This document shows, piece after piece, positions 1 to 10,537 of a stretch of 64,000 nt of DNA. Each line of letters begins with the position of its first letter. Position 1 is the stretch's first letter. The stretch is from Pseudopyrenochaeta lycopersici. Lineage: Eukaryota; Ascomycota; Dothideomycetes; Pleosporales; Pseudopyrenochaetaceae. A program made the translations under genes and the position numbers. Under the pieces are notes generated by a model that was given only the letters and a program-made list of their open reading frames with translations, was not told where the DNA came from and ran no database searches. Location of the stretch: contig NHZP01000001.1 of the NCBI GenBank assembly GCA_003313425.1, positions 806,001 through 870,000 of the forward strand. The letters run 5' to 3'.

Positions 1-365
1 CCGTCGACAAAACGGTCGAAGCATAACCAACACCGTGATTGACCTTGTCAGATGTTGTTGTCTTAAGGATCAAAAGTTATAGATTCAAGATGTTTTGACT
101 ATAACTATCTTTGCAAACTTCCGATAGAGGTCCCAAGCATAGTGTTGTCTCGCCGCACTGAGAGACCTAATAGCTTGTCCCCGACTAAGCCAGCCACGTA
201 TATTGAAGATAGTTCCCCGGAAGATCCTTCATCTGAGAGAGTAATGGGTCACCTTCCTCACCCTTTCGCTTTCACTAGTTTCTCCTGGGTTCAAATTCCG
301 GTCCTCTCCTTTCCGAGTCTCCCAAAAGCCACCATCAGTGAGGGTCGCCACAGAGAATCACGCCC
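1..365. other. Window-edge stretch without a recognised gene
   Basis: Only short overlapping frames are present and none has recognisable protein features. It lies downstream of the gene starting at 1652 on the minus strand and probably holds its 3' flank. Confidence 0.5.
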
Positions 366-1652
366 TTAATCACGACCGCCGGAAGAGAGCGCATCTTCCT
401 TGCCATTAATGAATGGGATAATGTCACATGCCATCGATATGATCGTGTACGACAGCGTAGGCATTTGCTTATCCCCAACCTTGGCTTCCTCGTAGTGAGG
501 TGGTGATTTGTAGGCCTCGCAGTTGGGCTCGTGGTAGAAGGCGCACCGAAAGCCAGCCCTGATGATTACTGACTGGATGGCGTCGTTGCTGAATGGATTG
601 TTCGCGCAAGCTGGGGCTTCGTAAAATGTGCACCTACCTTTAAAGTCTGGATGACGGCAGACGTAGACTGCCTTGTTTCCAGCCTCATTTAGCGTTGACT
701 TTATATCGTTGAAACTAAGGGCAATGACGTTGACTGTGTCAGTGCCAGGAGAGTTGAGACGGGCGGCGACTACGGCATGGGAATCTGCATCGCTATAGTC
801 TTTTGAAGGAGTATCGTTCGGAGTCTGCAAATTGGTATCATGGCCTCTCTCTATGAGTGGACCCACGCTGTCTGAATCGGGTGTGATGATTGGAATAGAT
901 TCGTCTGCGAGCTCCGCAGTGTACCAGGGCGACTCTTTGCAGATGACTGAACCAATATTGTTGCCGATACCTTTAGCGTCCCAAAAGATGTCCTTTCCAC
1001 GAGAGTCGAGAATGACAACCGGCCATTTCGCTGAGCAATCATATTTGTAATACTTGCACACCAGTCCCTCCGTTTGCCATATATGTTCTACACGGTGGGC
1101 GAAATCTCTGGGAAGCGCTCGGCAGCGATAAATTGCATCGAGCGGGAGGCAAATTAAGTGGTCTCTGCAGGCCCAGACGTAAATGGGGTTGGCAAGCCCT
1201 GGGGGTATGTCGCGAGCTTCAATAGCTGTTGAGTCAGGCTGCAGTTCAGCGGTGGGCCAATCTTTCTGGCAGCGAACTAGATCAATCTTGTCGCCAACCT
1301 CCTTGGTAATCTGGACAGTCGCCGGCTTGCTTCGTGAGTTGACACTGACGATCAAATTATTCGCAGAACAGTTTCCATCAAAGTACCTGCATACAGACCC
1401 AGCCGTTTGGTAAATGGTTCGGACTTTGTGAGAGAGCTCGGGTTCAAGGCTGGCACATCGATCTTGGGCGTGAACAATTCCACAATAACCATCGTCGAGC
1501 GTGTTCTGGCAGACGATAGTGCCGCCATGACCTGCTAGTGCAGAGATGCTAGCAACGGTGACATCGGATGCGGTAGTGTCTGTAAGAGCTGGAATGGCAA
1601 TGGCCAGGCTAGCAAGGCCGACCAGGCCGAGGAGGAGGCGTGGAATTTGCAT
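366..1652 (-). CDS. Secreted protein with three beta/gamma-crystallin-like Cys modules
   Basis: Predicted 428-residue secreted protein. The chosen start gives a hydrophobic signal peptide (about residues 1-20, ending near AIA-IPA). The reading frame stays open 52 codons further upstream, but that part looks like leader: a GTGAGT donor at 1718 and a CGCAG acceptor at 1655 outline a 64-nt 5'UTR intron ending two bases before this ATG. Three related modules follow, near residues 44-95, 156-208 and 330-385. Each has a VC/AC opening, a middle Cys, and a closing block of the form G-x-x-C-x-[FY]-Y/H-x-x-x-C (VCRYFDGNC, VCKYYKYDC, RCAFYHEPNC). The third reads HPDFKGRC and SNDAIQSV, very like a beta/gamma-crystallin Greek key. 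Module and signal peptide are seen; the fold is inferred. Ligand and role are unknown; a cell-wall, calcium-binding or effector-like role is possible. Confidence 0.7.
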   Translation of the reverse strand: MQIPRLLLGLVGLASLAIAIPALTDTTASDVTVASISALAGHGGTIVCQNTLDDGYCGIVHAQDRCASLEPELSHKVRTIYQTAGSVCRYFDGNCSANNLIVSVNSRSKPATVQITKEVGDKIDLVRCQKDWPTAELQPDSTAIEARDIPPGLANPIYVWACRDHLICLPLDAIYRCRALPRDFAHRVEHIWQTEGLVCKYYKYDCSAKWPVVILDSRGKDIFWDAKGIGNNIGSVICKESPWYTAELADESIPIITPDSDSVGPLIERGHDTNLQTPNDTPSKDYSDADSHAVVAARLNSPGTDTVNVIALSFNDIKSTLNEAGNKAVYVCRHPDFKGRCTFYEAPACANNPFSNDAIQSVIIRAGFRCAFYHEPNCEAYKSPPHYEEAKVGDKQMPTLSYTIISMACDIIPFINGKEDALSSGGRD

Positions 1653-2383
1653 AGCTGCGTTTCGTATTAGCAGCAGTCTCACCTTGGGCCAGAATTTTGG
1701 TTCGAGCGGGGTACTCACTCTCGCCAGTCTTGTAGCTGCTAGTACTTGACAGCAGATGGAAGATTGTAGTGACGTTTGGAAGTGACGGAAGCCGTCTGCA
1801 AAACCCACTGCAGCTGAAGAAGTAGCAAAGATGTTGAAGTTTGAGTAGTAGTCGTGACATAGAAGAGAGGGAGGGCAAAGTCCTGTTTATATAGACAGCA
1901 GGTGTAGGGTCGCAAAGTAAAGGATGATTCAAACGAGCACGTTTTCTGGAGATAAGTGGGGGAAGCAACGCGACGAAAGTGAAGGTGAAGGAGCGCGGAC
2001 TTGAGAGATACCTCTGCTGCCGTACAGCTTTGGAGTATGCAATTGCCAGGAGAGAGGCCAACTGATGTCTGATCACACAGGAGGACTGTTGGGTATGTGG
2101 GATTTGGCAGGCGGTTGTGGATGAGTATGGCGTCGAAGTATTAAGGAGAAGAGAGAAAATACTCCTCCAAGCAATACGTCCTTGGCCGGGCAAATACACC
2201 ACAGCACGCTTGCTATGGATTCAGATAGTGAAAAGGAACAGTAAAGGCGAACTACAGCGCGTAGGCTTGTATGTGACAAACATGACACATCCATAGGTGA
2301 GGGTGACGGTAGTCCATTATGATGCAATCTTCGACTCTTTCTTCTCTTTCAATAATATTGATTTACATAAACATACACATATC
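1653..2383. other. Intergenic; leader of the crystallin-like gene and 3' flank of the PPR gene
   Basis: Contains the candidate 5'UTR intron at 1655-1718 (minus strand, GTGAGT...CGCAG, with a gctaat branch-like motif). Overlapping minus-strand frames at 1609-2327 have Ser/Leu-rich composition without recognisable domains and are probably not genes. Confidence 0.45.
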
Positions 2384-4887
2384 TTACGGGTCCAGATCAC
2401 GATTAATGTTATACTGTCGGTACCCAAAACCATCCATAGTGACCCAGTGACCTAGAGCCTCCATCTGTTGCCACACTTCCGGATACCGTTCCTTGATCCA
2501 TCCTTCGACGAGGGCCTGCTTCTCGTTGCTCGCGGTCATGTTGAACCAATTACCGAGGCTGTGGGGCTGTTAGCAAAAGCGACATTGAAGCTTGGGAAGG
2601 ATCGAACGAACATCTGCAAATCTGGTGTAAAACCGTACTCCTCATCGACAGTTTCGATGAGCGCCAGCGCCTCGTCATGATGATGGTTCCTTGCGATTGC
2701 AGACATATAGGCAATCCAAATCGTCTTATCAATCTCTACATCTTGCTCCTTTAATCGTTTCCATATTGACTTCGCATGCTCGCCCCCCCAATGCATTCCT
2801 TCGCACGATCTGAACGCAATGGCAATGCTGTTATAAGAAGGCCCTTCTTTAGACTCGCAAATCTCTCTCCAGAATTGGAGTGCTTTTTGGTTCTCCCCAG
2901 TTGCCGCGTATGCAAGCATCAATGAGTTGCGTAACTTGGTGTCCAGGTCAACATTCAAGTCCAACTTGAGCTGGTTATGCGCTAGCTCAAGAGACTCTGC
3001 ATCTGCACAACGTGCGAAGCCTGTGAAGGCTGCGATGTAGACGTCTCGATTTGCGCGATGAGCTTCGCTAACATGGTTACGCATATGAAAGAAGACGTGG
3101 CAGCCCATGTCTGAGCGATTGCGCGCGAAAAACTCTATCATAATAGGTATGCGATCGTCCCGGGGGGTTTCAGGAAATACATTGCGTAAGATTTGATAGC
3201 CGTCCCAGGCATCTGCCGTGCTTGTCTCTCCGTCCAGTATGAACGCTGAAAGAGCCCTTTGGATGATTGTGCGTTGAGCTGGAGAGTATTGATGGGCGTG
3301 TACCTGAAGTAGATCCATCGCATCATGGATTTCGCCTCTGCGGAGGTGCAAGAGGGTTAAGGCCGCGACAGTCTCTGGAGTAAAGTTGGCCTTCCGTTCA
3401 TGCAAGTCATCGACCATTGCCATTAATTCATCAAAGTGGTGTTGCTTGGACACACAGAGGACCTGGATGAGCTGGTTGATGACCGCCACACTCTGGTCCG
3501 CACCGGAGAAGCTACCCTGCAGGTTGAAATAGGCAGCTCTGGCTCCATCGATGTCTCCAACGGAAATTCGATACTGCACTTGCATAGTGTAGGTTCTCTC
3601 GTCGGGAAAAATGCCCCGTTTCTCCCCCAAGGCGATATAGCGCTCGGCCGAATACGGATCTTGCTTCAATATAGAGAGCTCAACCAAAGCATTGATGGTC
3701 TCGATATCTGGACGGATCACAGCAACCGCAGGATTCTTTTGGCGCGCTTCGTCGTTGCGGCGGACCAAAACGTTCATCATTCGATCAACTTCGTCTGCGC
3801 CTTTGCCAATAGCAGCAGACCACAAGAAGATAGCGTCCCATGATTCCTTCTCCGGCATGTCATCCTTGAGTATTGTTGCTACCACCTGCTGGCCGAATGA
3901 TAGATCGCCACCCAAGGCGCACGCTTTCAACAGGGCACTGCTCGTAGTTCCAATGGGTTGAGCACCGGCTTTGCCAATTCTGGTGACAACTGCCTGCGAA
4001 TACCATGACTTGGCTCTGTCAAGGTCCTTTTTCTCTGCGAAGAACGTCACAAGTCTTTTCTGCATGGGTGCAGTCAAAGGAATTGATAGAGCTTGCAGCG
4101 TGGCTGTGGTTTTTAGCATCTCCTCTAGATTGCCCTCCCGAGCGATACCTCTAAGCACGGAATTCCATGCCGATAGAGAAGCTAGTCGTTGCTGTGAGCT
4201 TCCGTTCGGATTGTATCGGAAGTTATTTTCAGCAAAAGTTCTGGCCTCGACAGCAGCCCCGAACAGTGACAGGAGCCGCACTAACTTTGCCTTCTTATAC
4301 ATATCATCCACATCTTCCCCCTTCTTCGGCGGTCCAACCTTGTCCTCTCCCTCTTTGCTCTCGGCCATGCTTGCAAGTTCATCGAGGATGGCTCGGCCAA
4401 AGTCTAGGTGTGCTCGTCCCAGCGTTGCAGGTCGCTTTGAGGGATGTAGCATCTTTTCAAAGATAGCCTCGTCAAGCTCGTCCTTGCTCAGCCAAGGCTG
4501 GCCATCGTCTTGTGGATGCTCCAAGAGATACTTGAAGGCATTATGCGCTGTAACAATATGGAAGTCTTCAAATGCTCCTTTCCTCTGTGCAAAGAAAGCC
4601 TTGAATGCCTCAGCCACCTCTTCCGGCTTTGGCGGTCGTATGGCGTTGTGTTGCGCATACGTCAACTCAGCCATCTTCTGCAAACCAGCTGGCATCTCCA
4701 TGGGCTTGAGCTTCCGCTGCGGCTTGAAGAAATTGAGAAATGTCCTCCGCTGGATTTGGGCGACCGGGCGCACTCCATGGTGAATTATGGTGCGCGGTCG
4801 CGGGGCTCGGGAGCGACATCCACGATAGAGAAGGGGTTCGTTGGCGATAAGACTGCGGAAGACGACGCGGGTCAAATGTGACGGCAT
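2384..4887 (-). CDS. Mitochondrial pentatricopeptide-repeat (PPR) protein
   Basis: Predicted 816-residue protein, probably in mitochondrial RNA processing or translation, by analogy with fungal PPR proteins. The first 60 residues are Arg-rich with few acids, as in a mitochondrial presequence. The rest is helical with PPR-like pairs through about residues 200-780, for example the blocks around NALVELSILKQDPYSAERYI and RTYTMQVQYRISVGDIDGAR. The long frame stops at 2536, but a 53-nt intron (2559-2611; GTTCGT donor, gctaac branch site, CACAG acceptor) restores a C-terminus ending YNINRDLDP with stop at 2384-2386. An earlier AG directly after the branch site would give the wrong frame. The gene is divergent from the mitochondrial S18 gene with about 300 bp between starts. 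The exact PPR subfamily and RNA target cannot be read from the sequence. Confidence 0.8.
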
Positions 4888-5193
4888 GGTGGGCGAGCTT
4901 CAATAGCTGTCGAGAACGAATCTGCAAGGTTGACGAAGCGGCGAAGTGCAATTGTCGCACAGTGGAGGAAAGAGATCAGACGAGAATGGCAGCCATATGT
5001 ACAAGGAAGATGAGTGAGCAAAATGCTCGAACACGACGAGACGAAAGCGTGTGAAGAATGCGGCGAACAATCGTGAGGGGAGCATGTCTTGCTCTGGCTG
5101 TGAAATCATCATGCCAAGCCACTACCTCTCCTCCGAGGCCAGCATCTCGAAAAAAGTCACCTCCGCAACGACAGGAGAAAACCAAGGCCCGCA
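4888..5193. promoter_or_regulatory. Short divergent promoter of PPR gene and mitochondrial S18
   Basis: 306 bp separate the two divergent start codons. Both products are predicted to serve mitochondrial gene expression, so co-regulation is plausible. No specific factor site was recognised. Confidence 0.45.
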
Positions 5194-5902
5194 ATGTCAT
5201 TAACACGATTGCCGCTCAGGACACCGGTAGCCGCCAGTAGGCAGTGCCTACGATGCTTCTCCTCTGGCCCCCAGAAGCAAGGTACGCACCCAATTCCCTC
5301 CGCTGCTCCTCCGGGCCCTCTCTAAAGCTATAGCAGATGATGCCCTGCTCTCTATCCTCGGCGGCAGCAGCGCAGCCCGAAAACCTTCAGCAGGCCAGCC
5401 GCGACCCAATGGCTCATCCCTTGCGACGCGCCTTGCTCGAGAGGCCGGCCTCGACCGCCCCACACAAACACGCGAGATGATCGAGTCGGAGCGGAGGAGC
5501 CAGTTTCAACGCCAGATCTTCCGCAAGTGGCAGCCAGGAGACGTCTATGCACCCCATGATCTGTCAGGATCCGAGCAGAAGAAGTGGAAATTTGGGCGGA
5601 AGCGGCCACAGGAGGATGCCTTTGATGTGCTTGGTATCAATCCTGTGCTGGAATACAAGGTGGGTAGCTGTGACGCTGAGGAGACAGGTACTATGCTAAT
5701 CAACACGCAGAACTTCACCATGATGTCCGAGTACATGACTGAGATGGGACGGATAAAGCATTCCAAAGATACCGGCTTACGACCAAAGAACCAGAGAAAG
5801 ATTGCAAAAGCTATTCGGAGAGCAATTGGGCTGGGCCTGATGCCCAGTGTTCACAGACATCCATTGGTGCTGAAGAAGAGCTCGCCAACAAGATTCTTGT
5901 AG
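5194..5902 (+). CDS. rsm18: Mitochondrial ribosomal protein bS18m
   Basis: Small-subunit mitoribosomal protein of the bS18 family, 200 residues. The C-terminal half has the conserved S18 core, including FTMMSEYMTEMGRIKHSKDT and the basic block NQRKIAKAIRRAIGLGLMPS. I chose the ATG at 5194 because it yields a presequence (MSLTRLPLRTPVAASRQC) and joins in frame through two introns: 5282-5336 (GTACGC...AGCAG, 55 nt) and 5660-5710 (GTGGGT...CGCAG, 51 nt, gctaat branch-like motif). Exons are 5194-5281, 5337-5659 and 5711-5902. The first intron is less certain than the second, because the frame behind it is open for a long way. Confidence 0.88.
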
Positions 5903-6387
5903 AAGATGTAGGAACTTGTAGGATAACTTGCGATATGTATATTATGGACTTGCAAGCATTATGGTTGGCGCCAATTCATTGATGCCTGTACATTATCAGA
6001 TGATTTGAAGCTCATCCAGCATTCTGTGTATAGCCGCTTCCGTTTCCCTTCCACCTTATACCCTGAAACGAACTCGAGGAGAAATGGAATTGTATGGGAC
6101 ATAGAAACGAACGCCAAGACCATATCTCTAGAATGGTTCACAGTTTCGTGATCAGTTGGTGGGCCTAAGTATATCCGAATGTGCCACTGGAAGTCTGGCC
6201 CACTCCAGTCCTTCGATGTTCGAATCCAAGACCTGATACGGCCAATGAAATTACTGTTATAGCGTAAATAGGGGATAATTCCTCGTCTTTCCCCTTCTGT
6301 ACTCGAATCCCTCTATGCTTTCAAGCTCTGAAATCCTCTTCATCTTAACCTGGTGAAATCCTCCTCTGTCAAATTAATTGATTGGCC
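5903..6387. other. Intergenic between convergent genes
   Basis: 3' flanks of the S18 gene and of the membrane-protein gene ending at 6388. No conserved frame seen. A GTTCGAATCC string near 6220 resembles a tRNA B box but has no matching stem. Confidence 0.5.
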
Positions 6388-7825
6388 TCATTTCCCCTGG
6401 CCCATTTCATACACTGGACCCGATTGTTGAGGCGCATGTGGCATACTGCTCGCGTCCACTTCGTGCGCTCCAACGACGGGGCTCTGGTACGGCGCTACTG
6501 GAGCTACATATCCTTGTGGAGGCGGTCGGGACACACCGATTGCATCGACCTCATGGGCTCCATCAGCCGGTGTATGATAATATGCTTGGGCATTGGGTTT
6601 CGTTGGCATGGGAGGTACTGTAGTGGCTCCGTGAGGCTGCGAGTATGCCGGTGCAGGTGTAGGCGGATTTGAAAGTGGCGTTGCAGCGTACTCATGCACC
6701 GACATATGTGGGTCATACTTTTGCTCATGATGGCCGGGAGGTGGGAAGTAGCCATTAAGCGTGGGCTGAGGACTTTGGGGCGACATGGGCGGCACGAATC
6801 CACTCTGCTGCTGATTAGGCGGCGGAACAAACCCTCCCTGCTGTTGGTTAGGAGGTGGGACAAATCCTCCCTGCATTGGCTGCTGCATCTGCATCGGGGC
6901 TTGTGGTGGAGGGAACGTGGATTGAGGACGGGTCGCTTGTGCGGCTGCAACGACCTGCGCGTTTGCGGCCAGTTGCTGATTCTTCTTCTTTTTCTTCAAG
7001 AAGAAGACCACTCCAACGATGACGGCGAAAATGACAAAGAGGATTACGATGACAATTCCGACGATAAGACCGATGGCGATCTTCTTAGTCCTTCGTGAGG
7101 TGCCGCTGGAGCCGCCACTGCCACTGCCACCGCCACCGGTATAACCATTCGTTGGCTGAGTACTACCTCCTGTGACTGTAGATTCCTTGTACCCAGTAAC
7201 CGCATCTCCACTGACGGTCGGCAATGTCATTTTCGTTGTATCGCCCACGTTATCGGTTGCACGTTGAAAGACGGTATATATTGTGTTACTCGAAGTCGAC
7301 GCGCATCCAAAATCGGCAATGCCATCGCTGGGGTAAGTCCATGTGACGCAGTATGGCTGAAGGGCATTGGTACACTTCCAAATGAAGTTATTCGACATGC
7401 AGCTGGAACCGCAATCGCCAGCCGCGAAGGCTTGGTAATCGACGCATCGGTTTGACCATCCGCAGTTCTGTGTATCAGAACCATCACAACAGCCAGCCAT
7501 GCCAACGCCGAGACTCTTATAAAGCATGCATGTTCGTCCGACATTGCAGGTTACTCCAGATGCTATAGACCGTTAGCAACCGAGCCTTTCAAGGACTTGC
7601 ACATCTCAACGTACAGTAGATCCCATCAATCCAGCCACAAGTCTCGGGAAAGAGATTGGCTTGACGTTTTCGCAACTCGCTGATAGATGGTCCTTTCGTT
7701 GGCTCGGGATTTGCTCCATCAACAGCGCGCTCTGGGCCTGTAGCTGTCGGTGCTGGCCCTCCAAAGGCAATACCAAGAGCTGTAGGTAGGGCAGCCACCA
7801 GGCTGAACAGCGTGGTCGACTTCAT
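6388..7825 (-). CDS. One-pass membrane protein, Cys-rich ectodomain and Pro/Gln-rich tail
   Basis: Predicted 461-residue type I membrane protein. Signal peptide near residues 1-18 (MKSTTLFSLVAALPTALG); an in-frame Met six codons upstream is also possible. The Cys-rich ectodomain (about residues 60-180) contains CCDGSDTQNCGW and GDCGSSCMSNN. A Ser/Thr/Gly-rich stalk leads to one membrane helix near residues 230-256, followed by KKKKK as a stop-transfer signal. The cytoplasmic tail is Pro/Gln-rich and carries near-perfect 11-residue repeats (GGFVPPPNQQQ, twice, then a variant). A 52-nt intron at 7563-7614 (GTACGT, gctaac branch, CTATAG) joins the signal-peptide exon to the main exon. The layout resembles fungal wall-stress sensors or SKG6-like proteins, but no named domain was recognised. 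Confidence 0.75.
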
Positions 7826-9327
7826 TAGGATGTATTTGCCCACAAACAGGTAACAACCACGATGACAGGCAAAAGAGAAAAAGGTTCAAGATGAACAAAA
7901 TCGGTAGAAAAGACAGAAAAGGATAGTAGGAGAAACACCTGAGGTTGGAAACCTTGCCGTGGTATTTGAGGAAATTACCTTCCGCCATTGCGCCCCCTAG
8001 CTGAGCATCTAGATACGAGACTAGTATCGTGAAGAAGCATCGCGTTCCAATCATAGACACCTGCCTTCACCGGACTATTGAGGCTTCCACTGACAGAAAT
8101 GTTGCAGCCGCTGTGGCCTAGATGGCTTTGCATCTCGCATTCCGCTTCCAGACTCACAATCGCATCAAGTGTAGAGTTCGAAATCGGAAGCTGAAACAAG
8201 AGTGCGCATAAGGAAAGTGCCGAAAAGAGACCGTGCAGGTGCAACGAGGGAGAGCTGAAAGTTGAGGCTTGACACTGACCTATCAGCGTGATTTCGTGAT
8301 GGGCCGGAAAAGCAAGCGTAACCGATCCATTGGTGACTGCCCCTGCAGCTGCGCCTTGATTCTCAATTTAGCATACTCTTCATTTCATCCCAGAAAGCTT
8401 GGTTTGGCTTGTTGTCATGATCATCGCTGGTCTTGCAGTTTATTGGGCTCGACTCGTTTGCTCGTCACTGACCTCGAATCATAGGCTCAAGGGCGAAGAA
8501 CGAAACGCTGCGCTAGCTTCTTGATTGCGATACCCGGCCAGGTGTGAAAGGTCTACAAAATCCCGACGGGCTGTTCAATTATTCAACACACTTACTAGCA
8601 AGAGATGCAACGATCCTTTTTCTGCCCTTCCCAAATCGAGTCATTCTGATTCTCTTCGGCGTGTATAGTGGTCCAAATTTGCAAGGAAGCGAGAAGGCAT
8701 TGCCCTTACAATGCTCAAGATCGTTCTAGGTTGCGCATTATGTCTATCATTGCAGATTGGCAGGTAAAGATGATTCTTACTTTTCCAAATGAGCCGCCGC
8801 TCGGAGCGGAAGGTCCCACACTACCAGATACCGCGTTCGTTTACTGCCAGAATCATAGTAGGTACGAAGGGTCGTTGAAAATATTTTGAGTTGACCGAGA
8901 GGCATTTGCGTTAAAAACGAGTGGTCACAAAACTATTACCCGAGCATGCGAAATACCGTACTAGGCTTCAAATTGTGGCACCTCTTACGGGGTTTGAGCA
9001 TGACCTATTGCTGGGCGGATGAACCCACAAATGATCAGGCTGTCGGTCGCGGAATTATGGACAAAGGATAGAGCGAGCTAGTGCGCTTATCAAGAGTGCG
9101 GATAGGTGAACGTGAGGTAATAGGTAAGCATATGTAAAGATGAAACGGTCGATTTCGTCGTCCGAACCTCAACCTCGGAAGCCGAGCGCCCGCCATCGCG
9201 ACATCCTCCACACTAATTTGTCAGCAACTCTCGCAGTATAAAGCACTCTCAAAGGGAAGGTGGCGTCACTTGGTCATAGCAATATCGAAACATCCTCACT
9301 GTGGCGTTCAAACTAAGTGTACGCAAA
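7826..9327. other. 1.5-kb intergenic region with one doubtful small frame
   Basis: A minus-strand frame at 7975-8244 (89 codons) starts with a plausible signal peptide (MHLHGLFSALSLCALLFQLP) but has no family match and no supporting splice context. It could be a small secreted protein or chance. Nothing else stands out. Confidence 0.35.
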
Positions 9328-10110
9328 ATGACAAACTTCCAGGTAAGGGTTGTATATATCGCGCGAGACAACGCACCTGACTGACCAACCCGCGATAGGT
9401 CAACATCGTATCGGATACGGTGTGTCGTAAGTACACCCAGCTGAGCTATTGTAGCTGACCCAAAACGAATATCATTGTCTGATAATGTCACAGCTTGGTG
9501 CTATGTAGGCAAGAAGCGCCTTGAGAAAGGCATTGCAGCGTACAAGGAGAAGCACCCCGACTCAAACGACACATTCTCAACAAACTGGTTTCCCTTCTAC
9601 CTAAATCCGGATGCGCCAAAGAGCGCTGATAAGCAGCAAATGTATGAATCGAAGTTTGGCAAGGAGCGTACAGCGATGATGCAGGAAAGACTGTCACAAA
9701 TTGGCAGAGCTGAGGGTATCAATTTCAAATATGGCGGCAAGACCGGCAATACACGCGATTCGCACCGGCTTGTACAGCTCGGAAAGACCAAGGGACCACA
9801 GGTGCAGACGCGTGTCATTGAAGAGCTTTTTTCTGCGTATTTTGAGAATGAGAAAGACATCACAAGTCAGGCGATCTTGACCGAGGCAGGCGTCAAAGCA
9901 GGACTTGAGGAGAAGGAGATTAAAAATTGGCTGGAGAGTGGCAAGGGAGGCTCTGAGGTTGACAAAGAAGTGCAGGACGCTGTCGAACAAAATATCAGCG
10001 GAGTCCCAAACTTTACAATTAATGGCCGATTTGAAATAGGCGGAGCGCAGGAGCCAGCTGCTTTTGTGCAATTATTTGAACGATTGAAGAGACAAGAAGG
10101 TAGCCTCTAG
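9328..10110 (+). CDS. FrnE/DsbA-like thioredoxin-fold oxidoreductase
   Basis: Predicted 219-residue DSBA-like thioredoxin-fold protein of the FrnE/polyketide-oxidoreductase type. Three exons were rebuilt: 9328-9342, 9399-9426 and 9494-10110, with introns of 56 nt (GTAAGG...GATAG) and 67 nt (GTAAGT...CACAG). Splicing creates VCPWCYVGKKRLE, placing the catalytic CPWC at residues 14-17; without it the first Cys is lost. The C-terminal SGVPNFTINGRFEIGGAQEP has the cis-Pro (GVPNF) and the GAQ motif of FrnE proteins. No signal peptide, so probably cytosolic. Its substrate is unknown. Confidence 0.88.
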
Positions 10111-10537
10111 AAGATGAAGATATAGGCATTCAGAGTATGGTATAGATACTTTTGTACTTGCGCCTAAGTATCATATTTGTCCCTCACTCAATGTAAGCCA
10201 ATTGGTAGCAATGTAAGTATTTATACTAAAAGAGCCACCTCTTGGCCATCGACACTTGAGTACCCTACAAGCTTGCTTGAAATCTACCGGAGAATTGTCT
10301 ATGCGCGTCTTACGAACCGTAATTTACCCCACAATGATGTTCTCCGCTTCGCCAAATCCAGAAGGTCGGAACGTTTTCACCCGCCATGATGTCAGTTTGT
10401 CAATGAGTTCAATAATTGTGATCCACAATATCGGATTTGGTATATAATGTGTGATGTGCCAAACCTCATCCTGTTGCTAAGCTTTGCTCAGCTGCGACAT
10501 CACAACCCACGTTACACAAAGTCGGGTTTACTGAAAA
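10111..10537. other. Intergenic; promoter side of the mannanase gene
   Basis: Short frames only. No clear regulatory motif recognised. Confidence 0.45.

Noticed and set aside
286..300. tRNA B-box-like string GGGTTCAAATTCC
   Set aside because: No A box, acceptor stem or clover-leaf partner at the right distance upstream.
6218..6232. tRNA B-box-like GTTCGAATCC
   Set aside because: The flanking bases do not form the T stem, and there is no matching acceptor stem.
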